From Paracraurococcus lichenis (GTDB taxonomy: Bacteria; Pseudomonadota; Alphaproteobacteria; Acetobacterales; Acetobacteraceae), in assembly GCF_030657435.1 (NCBI RefSeq), contig NZ_JAUTWS010000021.1:1-64000 (forward strand): a stretch of 64,000 nucleotides of DNA, in the 5' to 3' direction. Position 1 is the stretch's first letter, and each line of letters starts with the position of its first letter. The notes under the pieces were generated by a model. It did no database searches. It was not told the origin of the DNA and worked only from the letters and a program-made list of their open reading frames with translations. Shown here piece after piece: positions 36,582 through 44,959 of the stretch. The position numbers were made by a program, and so were the translations under genes.

Positions 36582-37403
36582 CTACTCGAACATGTCGGGC
36601 TGCGTCGCGGCGATCTGGCTGTAGATCGTCTGGAAGTGCAGCCAGCCGATGAAGTCGTTGCCGACATGGTCCTGGCTGTACTGCGCCGTCTTGGCCGAGA
36701 GAAGCTGCGGCTTGATCCCCGTTGCCTCGACCAGCAACTGCTGCTGGCAGGCGCGCTCGAGCGCGATGAACCAGAAGGCCGCATCGTCGATGCTGTGCCG
36801 GCTGCAGGTCAGCAGGCCGTGGTTCTGGTGCAGGACGCCACGGTTGCGGCCCATCTCCTTGGCGACCGTCCAGCCGCTCTCGCGCTCCACCGCGACGGCG
36901 CCGGCCGAGGCGCCGATGACCGCGTGGTTGTTGTAGAAGGCGGCCGCGTCCTGGCTGATCATGTCGAGCGGCCGGCCAGTCGCGCACCAGGCGGTGCCAT
37001 AGGTCGTGTGCGCGTGGCACATCGCCACGATATCAGGATATTCCTGATGCACCGCGGCGTGCAGCACGAAACCGGCGCGGTTGATGGCGTAGCGGCCCTC
37101 CACCACCCGGCCCTCATGGTCGGCCAGGATCAGGTTCGACATCCTGACCTGGGAGAAATGCACGCACATCGGGTTGGTCCAGTAGAGCTCCGGATGCTCC
37201 GGGTCGCGGACCGTGAGGTGCCCGGCGAAACCGTAGTCGAAGCCGTGCATGCCGAAGGCGCGCGTCGCCGCCACGAGGTGCTGCTTGCGGTATTCCCGCT
37301 CCTCCGCGACGGAGGCGAATTGCGGGATCTCCGGGAAGATCAGCCCCTCCTGCTCGGGCTGGTAGATCGAGACGCGGTTCCTGCCCGGGACGTTGTCCAG
37401 CAT
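36582..37403 (-). CDS. Class II aldolase/adducin family protein
   Basis: A 273-residue zinc-dependent aldolase-like protein. The zinc ligands are in MCHAHTTYGTAW (His-x-His) and HQNHGLLTCSRH (third His), with the acidic segment GFDYGFAGHLTVRDPEHP near the N-terminus, where GHLT(V) replaces the GN(I/V)S binding loop. The ATG at 37403 has GGGGAGGAA upstream; the open frame continues to 38447 only as a shadow of the LysR gene. Members split small sugar phosphates or related hydroxy acids. The divergent LysR regulator across a 114-base gap probably controls it. Substrate unknown. Confidence 0.88.
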   Translation of the reverse strand: MLDNVPGRNRVSIYQPEQEGLIFPEIPQFASVAEEREYRKQHLVAATRAFGMHGFDYGFAGHLTVRDPEHPELYWTNPMCVHFSQVRMSNLILADHEGRVVEGRYAINRAGFVLHAAVHQEYPDIVAMCHAHTTYGTAWCATGRPLDMISQDAAAFYNNHAVIGASAGAVAVERESGWTVAKEMGRNRGVLHQNHGLLTCSRHSIDDAAFWFIALERACQQQLLVEATGIKPQLLSAKTAQYSQDHVGNDFIGWLHFQTIYSQIAATQPDMFE

Positions 37404-37517
37404 CGGGTCGTTCCTCCCCTTCCCTTGGCCCATCCCTTGGTGACGCGGCGGGTCCGCGGAGGCACCCGTCGTGCCCGGGGGCGGGGCGGTTGACAAACGC
37501 GGTCTCTTCAGCCCGTC

Positions 37518-38441
37518 ATGAATCGGATTCACGGGTCCCCGATGCGCCGCCTGCCCAGCTTCTCCGCCCTCCGCGCCTTCGAGGCGGCGGCCCGGCTCGA
37601 GAGCTTCGCGCTCGCGGGCGCCGAGCTGCATCTCAGCCCCTCGGCGGTCAGCCATCAGGTGCGGGCGCTGGAGGACTGGGCGGGCCGGAAGCTCTTCCAT
37701 CGCCGCAGCGGCCAGGGGGTGGAGCCGACGCCGGAGGGCCGGGCGCTGCTCGGCCGCCTGACGCCGATCCTCGACGAACTCGAGGCCGCCTGCGCCGCGT
37801 TGCGGCCGGAGCCGGCGGCCGAGGCGCTGGCGGTGCATTGCGTCCCCTCCTTCGCCGCGAACTGGCTTGGCCCGCGGCTGCCCGGCTTCATGGCGCGGCA
37901 TCCCGGCCTCGGCATCCGCGTGACCGCCAGCGCCGAGCCGGTGGACCTGGCGCGGCAAGCGGAGATCGACCTCGCCATCGCCTATGGCGCGGCGCCGGCG
38001 CAGCCCGGGGTGACGGCGGAGCCGCTGGGGACGGAGCGCGTCACCGCCCTGGTCGCGCCGGCGCTCGCGGCCGGGCTCGACTTCTCCGGGCCCGCCCTGC
38101 CGCGGGGCCTGACGCTGATCGACTCCGCCGTCAGCCCGGTGCGCTGGGAGGACTGGCTGGCGCTGAACGGGCTCACGACGCCCGCGGGCGGGGCAAGGCC
38201 CTCCTTCGACCGGGGGGCGATGGCGATCGCGGCGGCGGCGCAGGGTGTCGGCGCGGCGCTCGAGAGTACGCGGCTGGCGGCGGAGGACCTGGCGCGCGGC
38301 GACCTGGTCGAACTGGACGGTAGCCGCTTCCGCGCGGTAGAGCGGGTGCTGCACCACCTCTGCTACCGGACGGGGCAGCGCAACCTGCCGAAGGTCGCGG
38401 CCTTCCGCGCCTGGCTGCTGGAAGCCTGCGCACGGGATTGA
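37518..38441 (+). CDS. LysR-family transcriptional regulator (GcvA-like)
   Basis: A 307-residue regulator. The helix-turn-helix is at residues about 15-75 (LRAFEAAARLESFALAGAELHLSPSAVSHQVRALEDWAG), typical of the GcvA subgroup with SAVSHQV. The effector domain begins near residue 95 (ALAVHCVPSFAANWLGPRL). It is divergent from the class II aldolase gene, the standard arrangement for LysR control of the neighbour. I could not fix a T-N11-A site with certainty. Confidence 0.9.
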   Translation: MNRIHGSPMRRLPSFSALRAFEAAARLESFALAGAELHLSPSAVSHQVRALEDWAGRKLFHRRSGQGVEPTPEGRALLGRLTPILDELEAACAALRPEPAAEALAVHCVPSFAANWLGPRLPGFMARHPGLGIRVTASAEPVDLARQAEIDLAIAYGAAPAQPGVTAEPLGTERVTALVAPALAAGLDFSGPALPRGLTLIDSAVSPVRWEDWLALNGLTTPAGGARPSFDRGAMAIAAAAQGVGAALESTRLAAEDLARGDLVELDGSRFRAVERVLHHLCYRTGQRNLPKVAAFRAWLLEACARD

Positions 38442-38486
38442 CGCCACGCCGGGCTGGCCAGCGCGCGAGAGGGCCGAGGCCCCGCC

Positions 38487-38747
38487 TCAGCGGCCGTCCT
38501 CGTCGTGACTGCGCCCGAGGCGACACAGGAGCAGGATCAGGCCTCCAAGGGCGCTCGTGATCAGGGCTGCCTTCAGATAGCCCGCGGTCGGCCCCCAGCC
38601 TCCCCGCGGGTCGATCACCGACAGCAGCGCGAGGATGAGCAGCAGCAGGGCCACCCCGACGAAAGCCCCGCCGAAAAGATGCAAGCCGACCGGCTCATAG
38701 ATCAGCGCCCCGTGGAACAGCCGCGGCCACTTCTCGTTCCTCGGCAT
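38487..38747 (-). CDS. Small two-helix membrane protein
   Basis: An 86-residue protein starting at ATG 38747 (MPRNEKWPRLFHGALIYEPVG). It has two hydrophobic helices: FGGAFVGVALLLLILALLSV and YLKAALITSALGGLILLLCRL, and a charged C-terminal tail (RSHDEDGR). No domain is recognised. The open frame upstream to 38891 is not membrane-like and has no better start. It lies 232 bases downstream of hpnG on the same strand, beyond a possible terminator hairpin (38894-38918). Function unknown. Confidence 0.6.
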   Translation of the reverse strand: MPRNEKWPRLFHGALIYEPVGLHLFGGAFVGVALLLLILALLSVIDPRGGWGPTAGYLKAALITSALGGLILLLCRLGRSHDEDGR

Positions 38748-38893
38748 GCGCAATTCCGTTGCGGGGTCGTGGTGACAGCATACTGCCACCGGCGGATCGT
38801 TTCCGATCGGCAGAAATCGGCCCACGTCGCGGGAGCGGATCACATCCCGTTCGGGTGACCCTCCCCGTTGCCGCATCGCGCCCAGTGGCATGG

Positions 38894-38918
38894 TGCGGGG
38901 CAGGCAGGCCGCCCCGCA
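38894..38918 (-). terminator. Hairpin downstream of hpnG
   Basis: TGCGGGGC (38894-38901) and GCCCCGCA (38911-38918) form a perfect 8-base stem with a 9-base loop, 60 bases past the hpnG stop codon in the direction of transcription. There is no T-run, so it is a weak candidate terminator for the hpnA-hpnB-shc-hpnG operon. Confidence 0.35.
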
Positions 38919-38978
38919 GCAAGGATCACCCTCGTGTCCGGCCGCCTGTCCGCGAGGCGCGGGGGTCAGGCTGGTCCG

Positions 38979-39635
38979 CTACGCCACGCAGGCCTGCCGC
39001 AGCCCGTCCCGGGCGCCGCCGAGCGCCTGCAGCGCCACGCGGCTGCGCTTGGCTACCGTCAGCAGCGCCGGCAATTCCCGCGGCTGGCGCAGCAGCGCCA
39101 GCGCCACCCGTCCCGCGGCCGGGCGGCCATCCGGCGTCAGCCCGACCGCCGCGGCATGCGGCAGCACCTCCTCCGCCGTATCGGCCACCGCCCGCAGCGC
39201 CGCGAAGGGTAGCCGGCGGGAGGCCGCGAAGGCCGCCGCCGCCTCGGTTTCGAGGTCGACGACCATGGCGCCGGTCGCGGCCCGCAGCAGGCGCTTGCGC
39301 GCCGGCTCGCCCACGACAGCCGGCGCGCCGGCGACCATGCCGAGCCGCGCGCCGCAGCGCCCGGCAAGCTGCGCCGCCCAGGCGAGGTCGGCGGACCAGG
39401 CGCCGGCCGCGCCGCGCACCCGCGTCGCCACCACCAGGTCGCCGCAGGTGAGCGAGGGGTCGAGCCCGCCGGCGATGCCGAAGCTGAGCACGCCGGTCAG
39501 CCCCTCCGGCGCCTGCCGCAGCAGCAGGCGCAGCCGGACCGGATCGCCGCCGCTGACGATCACCGGCATCTCCTTCGGCAAAAGCGCGGCTTCGGACCGC
39601 ATGCCGACCACGGCCAGGATCGAGGACAGGGGCAT
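38979..39635 (-). CDS. hpnG: Hopanoid nucleosidase HpnG (adenosylhopane cleavage)
   Basis: A 218-residue PNP/UDP-phosphorylase-like protein. It starts at ATG 39635 (MPLSSILAVVGMRSEAALL), has the family glycine-rich loop GVLSFGIAGGLDPSLTCGDLVVA, and the VVDLETEAAAAFAASRRLPFAALRAVADTAEE region that binds the nucleoside. HpnG releases adenine from adenosylhopane to give ribosylhopane, the step after HpnH. The open frame upstream to 39722 is not conserved. It is the last gene of the hpnA-hpnB-shc-hpnG set, 107 bases after the shc stop. Confidence 0.9.
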   Translation of the reverse strand: MPLSSILAVVGMRSEAALLPKEMPVIVSGGDPVRLRLLLRQAPEGLTGVLSFGIAGGLDPSLTCGDLVVATRVRGAAGAWSADLAWAAQLAGRCGARLGMVAGAPAVVGEPARKRLLRAATGAMVVDLETEAAAAFAASRRLPFAALRAVADTAEEVLPHAAAVGLTPDGRPAAGRVALALLRQPRELPALLTVAKRSRVALQALGGARDGLRQACVA

Positions 39636-39742
39636 GACCGGGGCGCATCCTCCGAATTCTGCTGCGATGCAGTATAGCCGGAGCGGCGGGCCGTGCGCGG
39701 CGAAAATCCACACTCCGGCCACAATTCGCCGGCAGCCGCAGA

Positions 39743-41809
39743 CTAGAGCCCGTGCACCACCCGCCGGGAATTGCCCTTTCGTAGCATCCGCAATCGCGCC
39801 AGCGCCCAGAGCGGGAAGAGCTGCGCATAGCCATGGTATCGAAGGTAGAAAACGCGCGGGAAGCCGGTGCCGGTATAGTCCTCCTCCGGCCAGCCCCCAT
39901 GCGCCTCCTGCTGGCCGAGCAGCCAGCGCGCGCCGCGCTCCACCGCCGGCGCATCCACCGCGCCCGCCGCCATCAGCGCCAGCAGCGCCCAGGCGGTCTG
40001 GCTCGCGGTGCTAGGCCCCATCCGCACATCGGCATCGGCATGGGTGCCGCCGCAGCGCGGATAGGTGAAGCCGTCCTCGCCCCAGCCGCCATCCTCGTTC
40101 TGCCGGGCCGTCAGCCAGGCGACGGCCTTCCGCATCGCCGGGTGTTCCGGCGGCAGGCCGGCGGCGTTCAGCGCCGTGACCGCCGACCAGGTGCCGTAGA
40201 CATAATTGACGCCCCAGCGGCCGTACCAGGAGCCGTCGGGCTCCTGCTCCGCCAGCAGGTAGTCGATCCCCTGCCGCACCGCCGGATGCTCCGGCCCGTG
40301 GCCAAGCTGGGCGAGCATGGCTAGGCAGCGGCCGGAGACATCGGCGGTCGGCGGGTCGAGCAGCGCGCCATGGTCGGCGAAGGGGATGCTGTTCAGGTGG
40401 TGGTGGGTATTGTCGGCGTCGAAGGCGCCCCAGCCGCCGCCCTTCGACTGCATGCCCACCACCCAGTCCGTGGCGAGCGAGACGGCGCGCCCGAGGCGCG
40501 GCCCGGCCCCGCCCAACTGCTTCTGCGCGCGGTCGAGGGCGAGCACCACCACGGCGGTGTCGTCCACGTCGGGGTAGTGCGGGTTGGCGTACTGGAAGGC
40601 CCAGCCGCCGGGTGCGAGGCCGGGGCGCTGGTCGGCCCAGTCGCCGGCCACGTCGGTCACCTGCCGATCCAGCAGCCAGGAGAGGCCGCGGACGACCGCC
40701 GCCTCGGCCCGCGGCTCGCCGGTCTCAAGCAGCGCATGCGCGACCAGGGCGGTGTCCCAGATCGGCGAGAGGCAGGGCTGGACATAGGTCTCCCCGGCCT
40801 CGGGGTGGTCCCCGGGGCGATCCCCAGGGCGATCCATGACCAGCTTCTCCACCGCCGCCCAGGCCGTCACCACGCGCGGGTCGTCCGGCGGGACGCCCAG
40901 GCAGTGGTACATCCAGATGGCATTGGCCATGGCGGGGTAGATGGCGCCCAAGCCGTCCTCGCCGTTCAGCCGCTCGGTCACGAAGGCTTCCGCGACAGCC
41001 TCGGCCCGCGCCCGTGCGGCGGCGGGGAAGAGGTGCTGGGTCCGCTGCAACGCGCCGTCGAGCAGACCGAACAGGGTCTTCCAGGGCTCGGCCGCATGCG
41101 CGCCGCCCGGCCAGCGCCGCACCATCTCGGGCGGCGTGACGAAGAGTTCGCGCAGCGAGACGCCGGTCTCCGCCAGCGGCCGCGGCCGGCGCGCCATCAC
41201 CACCGTCAGCGGCACCAGGACCGTGCGGGCCCAGTAGCTGACCTTGGAGAGGTGGAAGGGGAACCAGCGCGGCAGCAGGCAGATCTCGGGCGGCATCACC
41301 GGCACCGCCCGCCAGGGCACCTGGCCGAAGAGCGCGAGGGTCGCCCGGGTGAAGACGTTCGACCGCTCCGCCCCGCCGGCGCGCAGGATGGCGTCGCGGG
41401 CGCGCGCCATGTGCGGCGCCTCCGGCGCGTCGCCAATCAGCCGCAGGGCGAAATAGGCCTTCACCGAGCAGGAGATGTCGAGCGGCCCGCCATGGAAGAG
41501 CGGCCAGCCGCCGGCACAGGTCGCGGCCTCCTGCGCCTGGATCCGCCGCAGGTAGCGCCCGATTCGCGCCTCCTGCGCCGGGTCGCGCTTGCCGAAGAAG
41601 CGCTTCAGCATGAGGTACTCGGCCGGGATGGTTGCGTCCGCCTCCAGCTCGAACACCCAGTGGCCGTCGGCCTGCTGGCGGTCGAGCAGATGGGTGGTCG
41701 CGCGGCGGATGGCGGCGTCCAGCGGGTCCCGGTCCTGCGGGGCGTCCTCCTCGGCCAGGGCAAGGTCCGGCCGCGCCGCCGCGGCGGCTAGGTCCTGGAT
41801 TCTCGACAA
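39743..41809 (-). CDS. shc: Squalene-hopene cyclase
   Basis: A terpenoid cyclase converting squalene to hopene at the membrane. The catalytic acid motif is DVDDTA (residues 429-432 counted from the upstream ATG), and QW repeats recur, for instance QQADGHWVF, QSKGGGWGAF, QEPDGSWYGRWG, QNEDGGWGED and QQEAHGGWPEED. The first ATG (41854, 703 residues) has no ribosome site. A strong AAGGAGA sits at 41819-41825, 9 bases ahead of an in-frame TTG at 41809, so I prefer that start (688 residues). An insertion GDRPGDRPGDHP lies near residues 344-350. hpnB precedes it by about 90-130 bases, and it is cotranscribed with hpnG. This is the central enzyme of the hopanoid set. Confidence 0.95.
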   Translation of the reverse strand: MSRIQDLAAAAARPDLALAEEDAPQDRDPLDAAIRRATTHLLDRQQADGHWVFELEADATIPAEYLMLKRFFGKRDPAQEARIGRYLRRIQAQEAATCAGGWPLFHGGPLDISCSVKAYFALRLIGDAPEAPHMARARDAILRAGGAERSNVFTRATLALFGQVPWRAVPVMPPEICLLPRWFPFHLSKVSYWARTVLVPLTVVMARRPRPLAETGVSLRELFVTPPEMVRRWPGGAHAAEPWKTLFGLLDGALQRTQHLFPAAARARAEAVAEAFVTERLNGEDGLGAIYPAMANAIWMYHCLGVPPDDPRVVTAWAAVEKLVMDRPGDRPGDHPEAGETYVQPCLSPIWDTALVAHALLETGEPRAEAAVVRGLSWLLDRQVTDVAGDWADQRPGLAPGGWAFQYANPHYPDVDDTAVVVLALDRAQKQLGGAGPRLGRAVSLATDWVVGMQSKGGGWGAFDADNTHHHLNSIPFADHGALLDPPTADVSGRCLAMLAQLGHGPEHPAVRQGIDYLLAEQEPDGSWYGRWGVNYVYGTWSAVTALNAAGLPPEHPAMRKAVAWLTARQNEDGGWGEDGFTYPRCGGTHADADVRMGPSTASQTAWALLALMAAGAVDAPAVERGARWLLGQQEAHGGWPEEDYTGTGFPRVFYLRYHGYAQLFPLWALARLRMLRKGNSRRVVHGL

Positions 41810-41941
41810 CTCAGACAATCTCCTTGCCTGCCGGCGCGGTGACCCGCCCGGCATGACGCCATTTCAGATCGAATACGTCGGTTTTTTGCGGTTGCGAAGC
41901 CCGATCCGCCGGCTGGTGTCGCTTTAATGCAGCGGTGTGGC

Positions 41942-43105
41942 TCAGTTCACGCGCGGACCGGCTCCTGACTCCGCCCGCGGGCCGGCTTCCCCCTTCCACA
42001 TGCCGCCGCGCCCGCGCCACTCGGCCAGCGCCGAGTCCAGGGTGAACGCCATGTAGGCGGCGGCGATGGCCGGCAGGGCGAGGCCACGAAACGGCGAGAG
42101 GCCGAATCGGCGGAGCGTCGGCGCAAAAGCCACAGCCATGCCGCCCCAGGCCAGGCCGCCGAGCCAGGCGGCCGGTCCCGCCACCAGCAGCGCCAGCAGC
42201 GGCGGGGCAAGGAAGACCAGGCCGAGCGCCAGGATCATGCCGGCCAGCAGCAGCGGGCTGTAGCCGAGTTGGGCATAGGCCGTGCGCGCCACCATCCGCC
42301 GGATCGGCCCGACCGTCTCGTAAAGGCGGAGGCTGTCCACCCGCCCGGTCAACCCGATCCAGATCGGCCCGACGCGCTTCATCTGCCGCGCCAGGGCGCA
42401 GTCGTCGATCAGCGCGCCGCGGATCGGGGCGAGGCCGCCGGCGCGCGCGAAAGCCGCGCGGTCGAGCAGCACGCAGCCGCCGGCCGCAGCGGCGGTGCGG
42501 GCCCGCGGGTCGTTCGACCAGCGGAAGGGGTAGAGCATCTGGAAGAAGAAGATGAAGGCCGGGATCAGCCAGCGCTCGGCCGCGCTCTCGCAGCGCAGCC
42601 GGGCCATGAGCGAGACCAGCACGCGCCTCTCCGCCACCGCGCGGCGGACCAGCAGGCGCAGGCTGTCCGGCGCGTGGCGGATATCGGCATCGGTCAGCAG
42701 GAGGTAGTCGGGCGCGCCCGCCTGCGCCTCCCGCAGCCCCTGCTCCAGCGCCCAGAGCTTGCCGGTCCAGCCCGGGGCGCGCGGCCCGCCGGTGACGACC
42801 GTGAGGCGGGGGTCGCCGGCCGCCGCGGCGCGGGCGAGATCGCCGGTGCCGTCGCTGGAGCGGTCGTCCACCACCACCAGCCGGAAGGCGCCGGGATAGT
42901 CCTGGGCGAGCAGCGAGGCGACGGTGGCGCCGATCGTCTCCGCCTCGTCCCGCGCCGGGACGATGGCGGCGACCGAGGGCCAGGCCGGCGGGTCGGGCAG
43001 GCGGGCTGCGTCGCGGTCGTCGTCGCGCGCCAGCCAGAAGAAGCCGCGGCCGAGCAGCAACACCAGCCAGGCGAGTCCGGCGGCGAGGGCGAGCCAGAAG
43101 GTCAT
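41942..43105 (-). CDS. hpnB: Hopanoid-associated glycosyltransferase HpnB (GT2)
   Basis: A 387-residue membrane-bound GT-A glycosyltransferase. It begins with a membrane helix (LALAAGLAWLVLLLGRGFFWL), then AIVPARDEAETIG, VVVDDRSSDGT (nucleotide-sugar Asp) and LLLTDADIRH (DxD-like), and ends with several helices (GYSPLLLAGMILALGLVFLAPP). HpnB is the glycosyltransferase usually encoded with hpnA; its precise hopanoid step is not settled. It lies 82 bases after hpnA on the same strand and is followed by shc. Confidence 0.92.
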   Translation of the reverse strand: MTFWLALAAGLAWLVLLLGRGFFWLARDDDRDAARLPDPPAWPSVAAIVPARDEAETIGATVASLLAQDYPGAFRLVVVDDRSSDGTGDLARAAAAGDPRLTVVTGGPRAPGWTGKLWALEQGLREAQAGAPDYLLLTDADIRHAPDSLRLLVRRAVAERRVLVSLMARLRCESAAERWLIPAFIFFFQMLYPFRWSNDPRARTAAAAGGCVLLDRAAFARAGGLAPIRGALIDDCALARQMKRVGPIWIGLTGRVDSLRLYETVGPIRRMVARTAYAQLGYSPLLLAGMILALGLVFLAPPLLALLVAGPAAWLGGLAWGGMAVAFAPTLRRFGLSPFRGLALPAIAAAYMAFTLDSALAEWRGRGGMWKGEAGPRAESGAGPRVN

Positions 43106-43187
43106 GGGCGGGCCGGGCGGTCGGGCGGCAGGCGGCGCGAGGGTCCCGGCCTGCCGGGACGCGGCGAGGTTCCTGGCAGGGGCGCGC

Positions 43188-44180
43188 TCACCGGATCATC
43201 CCCTGCTCGCGGAACCAGGTGACGGCATCCGCCACCCCCTCCTGCCAGGGGCGGGCGCGGTAGCCCAGCACCCGCTCCGCCTTGGCCGAGGAGAAGTACA
43301 TCCGCTGCCCGGCCATCCGCAGGCCATCCAGGGTCAGCATCGGCTCCCGCCCCGTCAGCCGCGCCGCCGCCTCCGCCCCCAGCGCCAGCGGCCAGAGCGG
43401 CGCGATCGGCAGCCGCACCGGACGACGGTGGCCGAAGAGCGCCGCGATCCGCGCCAGCAGGTCGCCGAGCGGCACGTCCTGTCCGCCCAGGATGTGCCGC
43501 TCCCCGACCGCGCCGCGGGCGAGCGCCGCGACGCAGCCCGCGGCGACGTCCTCCACATGCACGAGGTTCAGGCCGGTATCGACATAGGCCGGCATTTTCC
43601 CCCGCGCGGCCTCGAGGATGATGCGGCCGGTCGGCGTCGGCCGGCGGTCGCGCGGGCCGATGGGAGTGGAGGGGTTCACGATGACGGCCGGCAGGCCGGC
43701 CTCGGCGACCAGCCGCTCCACGAGCCGCTCGGCCTCGGTCTTGCTGCGCTTGTAGGGGCCGATCGCCTCCGCCGGCGTCGCGGCATCGGCCTCGGTCGCC
43801 GGCGTCCCGTCCCGGCGGGGCTTCAGCGTGGCGACGGAGGAGACATGGACCACGCGCCGGCAGCGCGCCTCCAGCGCGGCGCGCATCACCGCCTCCGTCC
43901 CCGCCACGTTCACCGCCGTCATGCGGGCGGGGTCGGGCACCCAGATGCGGTAGTCGGCGGCGCAGTGGATCACGGCGTCGCAGCCCCGCACCGCCGCGGC
44001 GAGGGAGCCAGGATCCGTCAGGTCGCCCGGGCAGAACGCCACCGGCACGCCCGCCAGCACGTCCCGCGGCGTGCCGGGCCGGGCCAGCGCCCGCACCTCG
44101 TGCCCCGCCGCGACCAGCGCACGGGCAATGGCGGAACCGAGGAACCCGGTCCCGCCCGTCAGCATCACGCGATCCGCCAT
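43188..44180 (-). CDS. hpnA: Hopanoid-associated sugar epimerase HpnA (extended SDR)
   Basis: A 330-residue NAD(P)-binding extended SDR. The Rossmann motif is MLTGGTGFLGSAIA near the N-terminus, followed by VSSVATL and the YxxxK catalytic pair in PYKRSKTEAE, then VNPSTPIGPRDRRPTPTG, the family-typical substrate-binding region. HpnA is considered an epimerase or dehydrogenase acting on sugar units in hopanoid side-chain formation. It starts at ATG 44180 and leads the hpnA-hpnB-shc-hpnG operon. It is divergent from hpnM across a 112-base gap. Confidence 0.93.
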   Translation of the reverse strand: MADRVMLTGGTGFLGSAIARALVAAGHEVRALARPGTPRDVLAGVPVAFCPGDLTDPGSLAAAVRGCDAVIHCAADYRIWVPDPARMTAVNVAGTEAVMRAALEARCRRVVHVSSVATLKPRRDGTPATEADAATPAEAIGPYKRSKTEAERLVERLVAEAGLPAVIVNPSTPIGPRDRRPTPTGRIILEAARGKMPAYVDTGLNLVHVEDVAAGCVAALARGAVGERHILGGQDVPLGDLLARIAALFGHRRPVRLPIAPLWPLALGAEAAARLTGREPMLTLDGLRMAGQRMYFSSAKAERVLGYRARPWQEGVADAVTWFREQGMIR

Positions 44181-44292
44181 GCACCCCCGCCCCTTCCGGC
44201 CGGGGTTGTGGCCCGGCCGCCGGCGCTTTTCCAGCCGGCTTGATCGCGCCCTGTCGTCGCCGCCGGGCCGCGCCGCGTGTTAAGCGCGCGCC

Positions 44293-44895
44293 ATGACCAT
44301 GCCGACCCGCCGCACCCTCCTCCTCCTCGCCGCGCTCGCGCCGCTGCCGGCGCTGGCCCAGGGTTCACCCGCCGCGGTGATCGAGGGCTTCAACGCCACC
44401 CTGCTCGCGGTGATGAAGGATGCGCAGCGCCTCGGCCTGCGCGGCCGGGCGCAGCGGCTGCGCCCGGCCATGGAGCAGGCCTTCAACCTGCCGGCGATGA
44501 CGCGCATCTCCGTCGGCCCGGCCTGGACCCAGATCCCGCCCGCGGGGCAGCAGTCCCTGGTCCAGGCGTTCTCGGACTGGTCCATCGCCACCTTCGCCCA
44601 CCGCTTCGACGGCTTCTCGGGCGAGAGTTTCCGGATCGAGGGGGAGAACACGCTGCAGAGCGGCGACCGGCTGGTCCGCACGCAGCTTGTCCGGCCGGCC
44701 GACCAGCCGGTGGCATTGAACTACCTGATGCGCGAGTCGGGCGGCGCCTGGCGGGTGGTGGATGTCTATCTCGAGGGCACGGTGAGCGAGCTGGCGAGCC
44801 GCCGCGCCGAGTTCACCACGCTGCTGCGCGAGGGCGGCGCGCCGCGGCTGGAGGCGGAGCTGCGGCGGCGGACAGAGACGCTGCTCGGCGGGTGA
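44293..44895 (+). CDS. hpnM: MlaC-like hopanoid-associated protein HpnM
   Basis: A 200-residue periplasmic protein of the MlaC/Ttg2D family, annotated as HpnM in hopanoid loci. A signal peptide (RRTLLLLAALAPLPALA) is cut before QGSPAAVIEGFN. Domain segments are AFNLPAMTRISVG, RFDGFSGESFRIEG, NYLMRESGGAWRVVDVYLEGTVSELA and the helical end. MlaC proteins carry lipids between membranes, so HpnM may carry hopanoids or phospholipids. The start may be 44293 or 44299. It is divergent from hpnA and followed 64 bases later by the second lipoprotein, probably in one transcript. Confidence 0.9.
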   Translation: MTMPTRRTLLLLAALAPLPALAQGSPAAVIEGFNATLLAVMKDAQRLGLRGRAQRLRPAMEQAFNLPAMTRISVGPAWTQIPPAGQQSLVQAFSDWSIATFAHRFDGFSGESFRIEGENTLQSGDRLVRTQLVRPADQPVALNYLMRESGGAWRVVDVYLEGTVSELASRRAEFTTLLREGGAPRLEAELRRRTETLLGG

Positions 44896-44959
44896 GGCCG
44901 CGCGGCACCTCCCGCCCCCGCCACTACCCTCCGGCGGGCGCTGGCGTTAGGCCGGCAGC

